From positions 4,482,501 to 4,546,500 of the forward strand of contig CP051237.1 in NCBI GenBank assembly GCA_017794825.1: a DNA stretch of 64,000 nt, given 5' to 3'. The position numbers were made by a program, and so were the translations under genes. This DNA is from Pararhizobium sp. (GTDB taxonomy: Bacteria > Pseudomonadota > Alphaproteobacteria > Rhizobiales > Rhizobiaceae). Positions 53,878 through 62,969 of the stretch are shown here, in pieces; the first letter of the stretch is position 1, and the number at the start of each line of letters is the position of its first letter. Below the pieces are notes generated by a model. That model saw only the letters and a list, made by a program, of their open reading frames with translations. It was not told where the DNA came from and searched no databases.

Positions 53878-54195
53878 CAACACCTGCGCGAAAACGATTG
53901 GTAAGCAACAAAGCCGGACACTGTATCAGAGCACCTGTAGGGGAGGTATATGGTGTTTTTTCGGCATCGGGCTCGGAAGAAAATCGAGACACGGATTTGA
54001 CGGACTGAATACCCATTCAAACTGCTGTATTAATTTTTCTGATTTGAACTGCAGGGGCTTTTCGCGTGTGCAGCATCGTGTTATCGTTCATTATTGAGCG
54101 AGTATGACATCTCAATCGTATTTAAGTGTTGGTTGTCTGTGTCGGGGTATATGAAGTGACCTCCGGTGCGGTAGCTGTTGAAGAGCGCGGGCTCG
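53878..54195. other. 318-bp gap inside the EPS unit
   Basis: No coding frame with a ribosome site is evident. The sequence becomes AT-rich before the regulator gene. It may hold a promoter for the gmd unit; no convincing -35/-10 pair was found by eye. Confidence 0.4.
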
Positions 54196-54588
54196 ATGGT
54201 CGGTCAACGTAGCAAACTTCAGGAAGACACACGCTTCCGAATTCTTCGTCTCCTTCAGCAAAACCCGGAAATGAGCCAGCGTGAGTTGGCGGAAGTCGTT
54301 GGCATTAGTGTCGGAAGTACGCACTATATCTTGAATGCCTTGGTCGAGAAGGGGCTCATTAAATTCGGCAATTTTACTGCATCGAAGGACAAGCGCCGTT
54401 ATGCCTATGTTCTGACGCCGGATGGACTTTCAGAGAAGGCTAGACTTACATTGCGGTTTCTGCGGCGCAAAATGGTTGAGTATGATGCGCTGAAGGAGGA
54501 AATAAGCGAACTGAAGTCTGAGTTGGAAATCCAACGTTCCGAGGAGGGCTTTGACGGTCTCGAAATTCTTCAGTTGGGCAGGAAGTAA
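54196..54588 (+). CDS. MarR-family EPS-associated regulator
   Basis: The protein has 130 residues from ATG 54196 (or 136 from a TTG at 54178). A winged helix-turn-helix (RILRLLQQNPEMSQRELAEVVGISVGSTHYILNALVEKG) is followed by a C-terminal coiled coil (EYDALKEEISELKSELEIQ). This is the arrangement of the EPS-associated MarR group, typically encoded in capsule/EPS loci. It may bind the palindromes at 50.2-50.3 kb, an inference only. It precedes gmd by 6 bp. Confidence 0.88.
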   Translation: MVGQRSKLQEDTRFRILRLLQQNPEMSQRELAEVVGISVGSTHYILNALVEKGLIKFGNFTASKDKRRYAYVLTPDGLSEKARLTLRFLRRKMVEYDALKEEISELKSELEIQRSEEGFDGLEILQLGRK

Positions 54589-54594
54589 ATTAGG

Positions 54595-55686
54595 ATGAAA
54601 AAAACCGCTCTCGTTACCGGTATCACTGGGCAGGATGGTGCCTATTTGACGCAACTGCTGCTCGCCAAGGGTTATGAGGTTCATGGCATCAAGCGCCGAT
54701 CGTCCTCATTCAACACGGGTCGCATCGATCACCTCTACCAGGATCCACATGAGGCGAATGTCAATCTCAAGCTTCACTACGGTGACATGACCGATGCGAC
54801 AAATCTCATTCGTATCGTTCAGGAAGTACAGCCCAACGAAATTTATAATCTTGCTGCCCAGTCACATGTGCAGGTGAGTTTCGAAACGGCTGAATATACT
54901 GCCAATGCAGACGCTCTGGGGACGTTGCGATTGCTGGAAGCGATCCGTCTGTTGGGCCTGAAAGACCGGACCCGGTTCTATCAGGCGTCAACTTCGGAAC
55001 TCTACGGCAAAGTACAAGAGATTCCGCAATCAGAAACCACGCCTTTCTATCCACGCTCGCCTTATGGCGCAGCAAAGCTTTATGCGTACTGGATTACAGT
55101 GAATTACCGCGAGGCTTACGGAATTCACGCATCGAACGGAATATTATTCAATCATGAAAGTCCGATCCGCGGTGAGACTTTCGTTACACGCAAGATCACA
55201 CGGGCCGTCGCCGCGATCAAGCTAGGACTCCAGGATCGTCTCTATCTCGGGAACCTTGATGCGGAACGCGACTGGGGGCATGCTCGTGATTTTGTTGAGG
55301 GTATGTGGCGCATCCTGCAGCAAGACGAAGCCGATGACTTTGTGCTCGCAACCGGTGAAAAACACTCAGTCAGAGCCTTCGTCGAAGCTGCGTTCATGGA
55401 AGTTGGCCTCTCGGTGAGTTGGCAAGGTGATGGTATGTCTGAACGCGGCGTCGATCCTGCCAATGGCCGGGTGTTGGTCGAGATCGATCCGCGCTATTTC
55501 CGTCCTGCTGAGGTAGATCTTTTAATAGGCGATCCGTCCAAGGCTCGTCGCGTCCTCGGGTGGCAGGCAACGACATCTTTCAAATCGATGGTCGCCGAAA
55601 TGGTCAAATCGGACTTGGATGCCGTTGCCGAGGAAGCTCATCATCGCAGGTTGGATGAAGAGTACACTCGGATTGCGTCCAAGTAG
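54595..55686 (+). CDS. gmd: GDP-mannose 4,6-dehydratase
   Basis: The protein has 363 residues. An N-terminal GxxGxxG dinucleotide motif (TGITGQDGAYLTQLLL), RRSSSFNTGRIDHLY and the catalytic SPYGAAKLYAYW are diagnostic. It forms GDP-4-keto-6-deoxymannose, the precursor of GDP-fucose made by fcl (56.4 kb). It is closely packed with its neighbours. Confidence 0.97.
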   Translation: MKKTALVTGITGQDGAYLTQLLLAKGYEVHGIKRRSSSFNTGRIDHLYQDPHEANVNLKLHYGDMTDATNLIRIVQEVQPNEIYNLAAQSHVQVSFETAEYTANADALGTLRLLEAIRLLGLKDRTRFYQASTSELYGKVQEIPQSETTPFYPRSPYGAAKLYAYWITVNYREAYGIHASNGILFNHESPIRGETFVTRKITRAVAAIKLGLQDRLYLGNLDAERDWGHARDFVEGMWRILQQDEADDFVLATGEKHSVRAFVEAAFMEVGLSVSWQGDGMSERGVDPANGRVLVEIDPRYFRPAEVDLLIGDPSKARRVLGWQATTSFKSMVAEMVKSDLDAVAEEAHHRRLDEEYTRIASK

Positions 55687-55689
55687 TCC

Positions 55690-56448
55690 ATGAAGATCTC
55701 TGTTATTACGGTGGCGTATAACTCAGCCGAAACTATTACGCATACAATCGAGAGTTTCTTGGCACAGGATTACGAAGACAGGGAAATGATCCTGATCGAC
55801 GGTGCCTCCAATGACGCAACTCTTTCAATCGCCACTTCCTTCGGAAGCAACCGCATTCGTGTGATCAGCGAATCCGACAGAGGTATGTATGATGCCTTGA
55901 ACAAGGGGTTTGGGCTCTATTCAGGCGATGCCGTCGGCGTGTTGAACGCAGACGATACCTATCATGACAAATTCTCCCTCTCGCGGATCGCAGAAGCTCT
56001 CGACAATGCTGATATCGTACATGGGCATCTCAACTTTGTCGAAAATCATGTCTCGAAACGAGCCGTTCGCCGTTGGCGTGCGAAGCCAAAGCCGGAACGC
56101 GGTTTTCGCACCGGATGGATGCCCGCACACCCAACCTTTTATGTAAAGCGAACCGTCGCCGAACGGGTAGGTAAGTTTGACCTCTCCCTCAAAACGGCAT
56201 CGGACTACGACTGGATGCTGCGTGCCGTGGAACTGCATGGTTATTCGATCGGTTTGATCGATCACATTCTTATAGACATGCAGCAGGGTGGTAAAAGCAC
56301 AATCAACCTGGGTTCCCATGTCGTTCACAACCTGGAGGCGCTCCAGGCACGCCGTCGCTGGTTGAAATCCGGCTTGGTCGACTACGCCTTGGTCGCAAAA
56401 CCGGCGCGCAAGATCGGGCAATTTGTACGTCGAGGAGCGGACCTATGA
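55690..56448 (+). CDS. family-2 glycosyltransferase
   Basis: The protein has 252 residues of the GT-A fold: VITVAYNSAETITHTIESFL at the N-terminus, LIDGASNDAT and VLNADDTYH with the DxD-like metal site, and FRTGWMPAHPTFYVKR downstream. No membrane helices. It resembles colanic-acid WcaE-type transferases. It starts 3 bp after gmd and overlaps fcl by four bases, so it probably uses a sugar of this pathway. Confidence 0.88.
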   Translation: MKISVITVAYNSAETITHTIESFLAQDYEDREMILIDGASNDATLSIATSFGSNRIRVISESDRGMYDALNKGFGLYSGDAVGVLNADDTYHDKFSLSRIAEALDNADIVHGHLNFVENHVSKRAVRRWRAKPKPERGFRTGWMPAHPTFYVKRTVAERVGKFDLSLKTASDYDWMLRAVELHGYSIGLIDHILIDMQQGGKSTINLGSHVVHNLEALQARRRWLKSGLVDYALVAKPARKIGQFVRRGADL

Positions 56449-57425
56449 TTTCCACCCCTTTCGATTTGACGGGCAAGCGGGTCTTCGTTGCCGGTCATCG
56501 CGGCATGGTTGGCTCGGCGTTGATGCGGCGTTTGGAGCGGGAGAATGTCGATGTTCGCACAGTTGATCGCCAGCACGTCGATCTACGCGATCAAGCTGCT
56601 GTTAATTGCTGGATTGAAACAGTCAAGCCAGAGGTAATCTTTCTGGCAGCTGCAAAGGTTGGCGGTATTTTTGCCAATAATCGCTACCCAGCAGATTTTC
56701 TCTATGACAATCTTATGATCGAAGCGAATGTCATCCACGCAGCCTACGAACTAGGTGTGGAAAAGCTTTTGCTCTTGGGGTCGACTTGCATTTACCCGAA
56801 ACTCAGCCCCCAGCCGATAACCGAAGAAGCGTTGTTGACGGGGCCGCTGGAACCTACGAATGAGTGGTATGCAATTGCCAAGATCGCCGGCATCAAACTC
56901 TGTCAGGCTTATCGCAGACAGCATGGCTGCGACTTCATCGCTGCACAGCCAACCAACCTTTACGGGCCGGGCGATAATTTCGATCTGGAGACTAGTCATG
57001 TCGTGCCGGCTTTGATGCGCAAAGCCCATGAGGCGAAACGCTTAGCCAAGCCTTCTATGACAGTTTGGGGCACGGGCACGCCGCTGCGGGAATTCCTGCA
57101 TGTCGACGACCTCGCAGATGCTTTGGTTTTTCTGATGAAGAATTATTCCGGTGAAATGCATATCAATTGCGGCACGGGCGAAGAAATCTCGATTGCGAAT
57201 TTGGCTAAGATGATTTGCCGCACCGTCGGCTACAACGGAGGACTCGAATTCGATGGGACTCGGCCGGATGGCACGCCACGGAAACTGACTGATGTCTCCC
57301 GGATCAATGCTATTGGATGGCATCACAAAATTGAACTGCTGGAAGGACTCGAAGGTGCCTACCAATGGTTTTTGAACGAAGCGGCGTCGTCACTGAGCAA
57401 TGAGGCAATGACGCAGACCAGATAG
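56445..57425 (+). CDS. fcl: GDP-L-fucose synthase
   Basis: The protein has 326 residues. AGHRGMVGSALMRRL carries the nucleotide motif and LLLGSTCIYPK with NEWYAIAKIAGIK the catalytic Ser, Tyr and Lys. It is a two-step epimerase-reductase that turns GDP-4-keto-6-deoxymannose into GDP-fucose. It overlaps the preceding glycosyltransferase gene by ATGA. Confidence 0.96.
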   Translation: MISTPFDLTGKRVFVAGHRGMVGSALMRRLERENVDVRTVDRQHVDLRDQAAVNCWIETVKPEVIFLAAAKVGGIFANNRYPADFLYDNLMIEANVIHAAYELGVEKLLLLGSTCIYPKLSPQPITEEALLTGPLEPTNEWYAIAKIAGIKLCQAYRRQHGCDFIAAQPTNLYGPGDNFDLETSHVVPALMRKAHEAKRLAKPSMTVWGTGTPLREFLHVDDLADALVFLMKNYSGEMHINCGTGEEISIANLAKMICRTVGYNGGLEFDGTRPDGTPRKLTDVSRINAIGWHHKIELLEGLEGAYQWFLNEAASSLSNEAMTQTR

Positions 57426-57523
57426 CTCTTCAGCACCAAGAATAAGGGTTTCGAATGTTCGTTCCAGGGTTGCAATCCTGTGCTTAGACATTATCGCCGA
57501 TGGTTGATCCACTGCTATTAGTT

Positions 57524-58105
57524 ATGTACAACTCTTTACTCGACATTGAAGAAACACCGCTTTCGGGTATTCGAATACTAACACCTCGCCGTTTTGTCGA
57601 CGATCGCGGATTTTTCAGCGAAAGCTGGAATGCTCAGCGTATGGCTGACCAGGGTTTTGAAATCTCTTTTGTACAGGACAATCATTCGCTATCGGTGGAA
57701 CTCGGTACGGTTCGTGGTCTGCACTATCAGGCGCCGCCACATGCACAGACCAAGCTTGTACGTTGCGGGCGTGGGCGGCTATGGGACGTGGCAGTGGACA
57801 TCCGTAAGGGCTCGCCTACTTTCGGACGCTGGTTCGGTACCGAACTCAGCTTTGAAAATGCTCGACAACTATTGATTCCAGAGGGTTTTTTGCACGGGTT
57901 CGTTACTCTTGAGCCGGAGACTGAGATTATCTACAAGTGCTCAGATTATTACGCGCGTGACTGCGACGGCGTAATTTCCTGGAATGATCCCGATCTCGAC
58001 ATTGATTGGCCGCTGTCTCGTCGCCCCCCCATCCTCTCAGATAAGGACGCCCGCGCGCCGGCGTTCCGGGAATTCGAGAGCCCATTTATGTGGGAGGGTC
58101 CATGA
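57524..58105 (+). CDS. rfbC: dTDP-4-dehydrorhamnose 3,5-epimerase
   Basis: The protein has 193 residues from ATG 57524 (an ATG at 57500 is also possible; neither has a strong site). Cupin fold with DDRGFFSESWNA, GTVRGLHYQAPPHAQTKLVR (catalytic His) and GFLHGFVTLEPETEI. It is the third step of dTDP-rhamnose synthesis. The last bases overlap the rfbB start (ATGA). Confidence 0.95.
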   Translation: MYNSLLDIEETPLSGIRILTPRRFVDDRGFFSESWNAQRMADQGFEISFVQDNHSLSVELGTVRGLHYQAPPHAQTKLVRCGRGRLWDVAVDIRKGSPTFGRWFGTELSFENARQLLIPEGFLHGFVTLEPETEIIYKCSDYYARDCDGVISWNDPDLDIDWPLSRRPPILSDKDARAPAFREFESPFMWEGP

Positions 58106-59151
58106 AAATCCTTGTTACTGGCGGTTGCGGGTTCATCGGTTCGGCCATCATACGAACCGCCGTTGCACGGGGGCATGCAGTCGTTAATCTCGATGCATTA
58201 ACGTACGCTGCCTGCCTAGATAATGTTGCAGAAGTGGCAAAGAGCCCCTCTTACGCTTTTGAAAAGACCAATATCCGCTATCGAACCGAACTAGACCGTG
58301 TTTTCGTCGAGCATCGTCCCGATGTTGTTGTGCATCTTGCTGCTGAAAGCCACGTTGATCGCTCAATTGATGGCCCGGCAGCTTTCATCGAGACTAACGT
58401 TACTGGTACTTTCAATCTGCTGGAAGCTGCACGGAGCTATTGGACGGATCAGGGAAAGCCTGAGAGCTTCCGTTTGCTTCATGTCTCAACCGACGAAGTG
58501 TTCGGCAGCCTGCCGGCCGACACCAGCCTGAAGTTTACGGAAGAGACGCCCTATAATCCTCGCTCGCCTTATTCGGCGTCAAAGGCATCCTCTGACCATC
58601 TCGTTCGGGCTTGGTACGAGACTTACGGTTTACCGGTGTTACTTACGAATTGTTCGAACAACTACGGACCCTACCACTTCCCGGAAAAATTGATTCCGGT
58701 TGTAATATTGAATGCGCTGGCTGGAAAGCCGCTGCCGATCTACGGCGATGGCTCGCATGTACGAGACTGGCTCTACGTCGAAGACCATACAGATGCGCTG
58801 CTGTTGGTGTTGGATAAGGGGCAGATCGGCCGTAGCTACAATATTGGTGGTGAGAACGAACGTAGCAACCTAGAGCTCGTGCAGACGATTTGTCACATCC
58901 TCGACGAAAAGCAGCCCAAACCGGGTGGATCCTATTTCGACCAGATCACCACCGTCGAAGACCGCCCCGGTCACGATGCGCGTTATGCAATCGATCCGTC
59001 CCGAATTCGCGCTGAATTGGGCTGGCGACCTTTGGTGACGATCGATGAAGGGCTGGAGCGGACGGTTGACTGGTATATTAACAATGAGTGGTGGTGGCGT
59101 GCACTGCAGAACAGAGATGGAGTGGGTCGACGGCTGGGGGTGACGTCGTGA
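58102..59151 (+). CDS. rfbB: dTDP-glucose 4,6-dehydratase
   Basis: The protein has 349 residues from ATG 58102 with GGAGG close upstream. GGCGFIGSAIIRTA, HLAAESHVDRSIDGP, HVSTDEVFG and YSASKASSDHLVRAW are the family signatures (dehydratase catalytic residues Asp-Glu and Tyr-x-x-x-Lys). It makes the 4-keto-6-deoxy intermediate from the product of rfbA. It overlaps both neighbours by four bases. Confidence 0.97.
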   Translation: MKILVTGGCGFIGSAIIRTAVARGHAVVNLDALTYAACLDNVAEVAKSPSYAFEKTNIRYRTELDRVFVEHRPDVVVHLAAESHVDRSIDGPAAFIETNVTGTFNLLEAARSYWTDQGKPESFRLLHVSTDEVFGSLPADTSLKFTEETPYNPRSPYSASKASSDHLVRAWYETYGLPVLLTNCSNNYGPYHFPEKLIPVVILNALAGKPLPIYGDGSHVRDWLYVEDHTDALLLVLDKGQIGRSYNIGGENERSNLELVQTICHILDEKQPKPGGSYFDQITTVEDRPGHDARYAIDPSRIRAELGWRPLVTIDEGLERTVDWYINNEWWWRALQNRDGVGRRLGVTS

Positions 59152-60017
59152 TCCTTGTCTTCGGGAAGACCGGACAAGTCGCTCGGGAACTCGCGCGTCG
59201 CATGCCGGAGGCGACGTTTCTCGGTCGAAAAGACGCTGATTTGACTAGACCCGAGGTCTGCAGGGAGGCGATCTTGGCACATCGTCCACATGCGATCATA
59301 AATGCTGCTGCCTATACTGCGGTGGACCAGGCTGAGGAGGACCGGACACTCGCACATACTGTCAACGCAGATGCCCCGGGATCTATGGCCCGCACTTGTG
59401 CAGTACTCGGCGTGCCGATGGTGCAAATTTCTACCGACTACGTATTCGACGGTCGCAGTACCGACCCCTTGCGGCCCAATGATCCTACCAAACCACTCGG
59501 CGTCTACGGTCAAACAAAGCTTGCCGGCGAGATGGCTGTGAAAGCAGCGGGCTGTGTGCACGCCATACTACGTACCTCTTGGGTCTTCTCGGCTCATGGG
59601 TCGAATTTTGTGACAAACATGCTGCGGATTTCCGACACCTACAATGCGTTGCGTATCGTGGACGACCAGGTCGGAGGCCCAACATCGGCCTCGGCCATTG
59701 CCAGTGCCTGTCTCACCCTAATAGCGGGGCTACAGAAAACCCCGTCACTCTCCGGAATCTACCACTTTTCTGGAGCGCCCGATGTGAGTTGGAAAAGTTT
59801 CGCCGAAACGATCTTCGCGAGTTCGGGCCGAAATGTTACCATCACCGGCATACCAACGGCAGAGTATCCCACGCCGGCAGCCCGACCGCTAAATTCCCGG
59901 CTCGTCTGCGCCACCACTGAGGCTGCTTTCGGGCTAGTTCGTCCCGACTGGAGAATTGATCTCAAAGAGGTTTTGTGCGAGCTCGGTGCATTGAGTGCGG
60001 AGGAGATCCAATTATGA
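59148..60017 (+). CDS. rfbD: dTDP-4-dehydrorhamnose reductase
   Basis: The protein has 289 residues from GTG 59148, overlapping the rfbB stop (GTGA). FGKTGQVARELARRMP, NAAAYTAVDQAEED, STDYVFDG and VYGQTKLAGE are typical. It gives dTDP-rhamnose in the last step of the pathway. Translation is coupled to rfbB and to rfbA. Confidence 0.95.
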   Translation: MILVFGKTGQVARELARRMPEATFLGRKDADLTRPEVCREAILAHRPHAIINAAAYTAVDQAEEDRTLAHTVNADAPGSMARTCAVLGVPMVQISTDYVFDGRSTDPLRPNDPTKPLGVYGQTKLAGEMAVKAAGCVHAILRTSWVFSAHGSNFVTNMLRISDTYNALRIVDDQVGGPTSASAIASACLTLIAGLQKTPSLSGIYHFSGAPDVSWKSFAETIFASSGRNVTITGIPTAEYPTPAARPLNSRLVCATTEAAFGLVRPDWRIDLKEVLCELGALSAEEIQL

Positions 60018-60910
60018 CGGCTCGCAAGGGCATCATATTAGCAGGTGGCTCGGGTACACGGCTTTATCCGATAACGGAAGCTGTCTCTAAACAGCTCCTA
60101 CCGATTTATGACAAGCCAATGATCTACTATCCGCTGAGTGTGCTCATGCTCACGGGGATCCGCGATATTGCGGTTATTACTACGCCAGAGGACCAAGAAC
60201 AGTTCCGCCGCACCCTCGGCGACGGAAGCCGGTGGGGTCTTGGCCTGTCTTGGATAACCCAACCTTCGCCTGACGGGCTTGCCCAAGCCTATATTCTTGC
60301 AGAGGAATTCCTCGCCGGCGCATCTTCGGCGATGGTGCTTGGTGACAACATCTTTTTTGGTCACGGTCTGTCGGAAATTCTCGCCCGCGCTGACGCACAA
60401 AGCAACGGTGGTACGGTTTTCGGCTATCACGTGTCCGACCCCGAGCGTTACGGGGTAGTAGATTTCGATGCAGCAGGACAAGTTCGCGCTCTCGTCGAGA
60501 AGCCCAGACTACCACCTTCACATTATGCCGTCACCGGACTTTACTTCCTCGATGGGTCGGCCTCAGAGAGAGCCAAGCGCGTCGAGCCTTCAGAGAGAGG
60601 TGAGTTGGAGATTACCGACCTATTGGGGAGTTATTTACACGACGGGAAGCTCACAGTTGAGCTAATGGGTCGGGGGTATGCTTGGCTCGACACTGGTACT
60701 CAGGCTTCGCTGCTAGATGCCGGTAATTTTGTTCGGACTCTGCAGGAACGGCAGGGAATGCAGGTGGGTAACCCTGATGAGATTGCCTTCCAAAGGGGTT
60801 GGACTACGGTCGAAACGATACAAGACAATGCTCGGCGCATGCGAAAATCGGAATACGGGCGGTACATGATGTCTCTAGTCCGGCAGCCTAGTGGTGACGA
60901 TGTCAGTTGA
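60014..60910 (+). CDS. rfbA: glucose-1-phosphate thymidylyltransferase
   Basis: The protein has 298 residues from ATG 60014 (AGGAG upstream; ATGA overlap with rfbD). GGSGTRLYPIT, VSKQLLPIYDKPMIYYP and the VEKP motif are family hallmarks. It commits glucose-1-phosphate to dTDP-rhamnose synthesis. The gene order here is rfbC-B-D-A. Confidence 0.97.
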   Translation: MTARKGIILAGGSGTRLYPITEAVSKQLLPIYDKPMIYYPLSVLMLTGIRDIAVITTPEDQEQFRRTLGDGSRWGLGLSWITQPSPDGLAQAYILAEEFLAGASSAMVLGDNIFFGHGLSEILARADAQSNGGTVFGYHVSDPERYGVVDFDAAGQVRALVEKPRLPPSHYAVTGLYFLDGSASERAKRVEPSERGELEITDLLGSYLHDGKLTVELMGRGYAWLDTGTQASLLDAGNFVRTLQERQGMQVGNPDEIAFQRGWTTVETIQDNARRMRKSEYGRYMMSLVRQPSGDDVS

Positions 60911-60990
60911 AATAACAAGGAAGTAAAGAGTGCGGTTTTCGCAAAGCGCGACGGACTAACTGGAAGGGCGTAGTAGTACACAGTGTCTAT

Positions 60991-62067
60991 TTGCTTCAGT
61001 TTTCGAAGTGGTGTGTCGACGTTCTCGGTGCAACTGCGCGAAGTATAAGCTCGAGGATCATTTTGACAATAGCGAAGGTGCCATTTACTGCGCTGAGAAG
61101 AACCAAAACACTTGATTCTATGGGGCACTCGGTCCGATTATTTCCCAAAGGTCGAGGTGCAGATGCGTACAGGCTGTCGGGAATTGCAGCACTATGTGAC
61201 TGGGTGATTTGCTCTGATACCCAATCACCACAAATTCATCTAACTCAAAAACACCGAGGCCAAGAACCGCGGCACATTTTTCTCTCATTGCGATCCCCGA
61301 AAATCGCAATTGAGTATTTTGTTACAGAAGTCCTACCAACTATACTTGGAAGCTTTGTTTTAGTCACTGGCTCCGAAGATGTGACCCTTCCTAATCAAAC
61401 TGATCAAAGATGGGAACCATTCGACGCCAAGACCCGAGGGAATATTGATGCAATAGCACGACATCCGCTTCTCCGACATTGGTTTGCTGAAAACCTCGAT
61501 GAGAAATGGACCACGAAAGTTTCTCCGCTCCCTACAGGGTTCGTTTACCCTAACACATGGCGAACACCTCCGTTGTACCAACCGAAGGTACCGAAACTCC
61601 GGGAGCGCGCTCTTTCCGTGCTCTGCGGTCATCGGGTGCGCGAAGGTAGGCAATGGGAGCCTCGCCGGATTGTAACGCAGTTGGCACATACTGAATGGCG
61701 AGACTTCACGAGGCTGATTGAAAAACCAGTCAGCGAGCGAGTTTTCTTGTCCATAGTAAAGGAGTGCTCGTTTGTTCTTTGTGTCGAAGGCGGCGGCATT
61801 GACCCTTCGCCGAAGGCATGGCAAGCGCTTCAATACGGCGCCATACCGATAATGAAAAGGTCACCTGTATCTGAAGCATATTCCGCATTGCCAGGTATTT
61901 TCGTCGACGAGTGGAGTTCTGATGCGTTAAATCGTGAAAAATTACTCCGTTGGCGCCTCGAATTGATCGACAAATTTGACGATGTCAACCAGAGAGACGA
62001 ACTCCTCTCCCGATTGTCGATTTCCTATTGGTGGAAAATGATCTCTAGTGCAACCCGAATAGACTAG
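60991..62067 (+). CDS. exostosin-like putative glycosyltransferase
   Basis: The protein has 358 residues with no obvious membrane helix beyond a mild hydrophobic N-terminal stretch. The stretch FVLCVEGGGIDPSPKAWQAL and AIPIMKRSPVSEAYSALP near the C-terminus resembles the nucleotide-sugar pocket of GT47/exostosin-type enzymes. Assignment is from this motif and the locus only; identity of sugar and linkage is open. The DNA is AT-rich. It precedes the sulfotransferase by three bases. Confidence 0.5.
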   Translation: MLQFSKWCVDVLGATARSISSRIILTIAKVPFTALRRTKTLDSMGHSVRLFPKGRGADAYRLSGIAALCDWVICSDTQSPQIHLTQKHRGQEPRHIFLSLRSPKIAIEYFVTEVLPTILGSFVLVTGSEDVTLPNQTDQRWEPFDAKTRGNIDAIARHPLLRHWFAENLDEKWTTKVSPLPTGFVYPNTWRTPPLYQPKVPKLRERALSVLCGHRVREGRQWEPRRIVTQLAHTEWRDFTRLIEKPVSERVFLSIVKECSFVLCVEGGGIDPSPKAWQALQYGAIPIMKRSPVSEAYSALPGIFVDEWSSDALNREKLLRWRLELIDKFDDVNQRDELLSRLSISYWWKMISSATRID

Positions 62068-62070
62068 TAT

Positions 62071-62748
62071 ATGAATAAATATCTCTTAAGTGGGCTCCAT
62101 CGAACACTCGGTATAGATAGGACTAATGCCATTGATCACATTCTACGTATAAAGAGTGTTGAATTACTTGGCCCACCTCCCTCTCTATTCGATGGGATTG
62201 TCTTTATTCACATCCCAAAAGCAGCAGGTTCTAGCATACGATCATTGGGCGTGGGTACAGCACCAGGTCACAAACCATACCGTTTCTATAGCAAATGGGC
62301 GCAAATTTATAGGAAAGAGCTGCAAGCATTTGCTGTGGTCCGTCACCCATATACAAGGTTTCTTTCAGCTTTTTACTATTTGCAGAATGGCGGGAAGACA
62401 GCGATGGACAAGCGTTGGGCGCGAAGAAAGCGGTTGACGGAATATAATCCTGAGTCTTTTGCAATAGAAAGGCTGTCCGATGGAGACATCTTGTCGTGGA
62501 TGCACTTTCTTCCTCAAACACATTTCGTGACGGGCAATGATGGTTCAGTAGCAGTAACGGACATTCTCCAGTACGAGCGGTTGTCGAAGTCGTGGCCAGA
62601 TTTTGCAAAACGAGTTGGTTTGGATGCGCGGCTTCCAATTCGGAATCGTGTTGGCAGATCAGATTCGGATCGTCTGTCAGAAAGAACGAAAACTGCGATT
62701 CAAGACGCCTATCGCTGTGATTTCGAGACATTTGGGTTTTTAGAATGA
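62071..62748 (+). CDS. sulfotransferase-family protein
   Basis: The protein has 225 residues. The 5'-phosphosulfate loop is IVFIHIPKAAGSSIRSLG (about 49-66) and the 3'-phosphate motif AVVRHPYTRFLSAFYYLQ (about 89-106), both complete. It should transfer sulfate from PAPS to a sugar hydroxyl. Located among EPS genes, it predicts a sulfated polymer. The bases are AT-rich and unlike the left part of the window. Confidence 0.85.
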   Translation: MNKYLLSGLHRTLGIDRTNAIDHILRIKSVELLGPPPSLFDGIVFIHIPKAAGSSIRSLGVGTAPGHKPYRFYSKWAQIYRKELQAFAVVRHPYTRFLSAFYYLQNGGKTAMDKRWARRKRLTEYNPESFAIERLSDGDILSWMHFLPQTHFVTGNDGSVAVTDILQYERLSKSWPDFAKRVGLDARLPIRNRVGRSDSDRLSERTKTAIQDAYRCDFETFGFLE

Positions 62749-62969
62749 AGGCATCTCATGATCGTACAGGCATCTAAAATGCCCGATTTAAATTTGGAGC
62801 GGAAACTTTTAGCTTCGATTGCCATTTGCTTTTCCACTTTTATCAAGTTTATGAATTTCCACAACAAATATGAACTTCGGTTGCTTCTGTATTTAGATAT
62901 CTGCGACGATTCGGGCGGGATTTATGTTCCCTTGAATGAGGACGGCTGTAACTGGGGAAGGCGTGTACT
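62749..62969. other. 221-bp gap before the ABC flippase
   Basis: A 71-codon frame (62758-62973) with a hydrophobic start lacks a ribosome site and family likeness, and overlaps the next start. I do not call it a gene. Confidence 0.4.
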
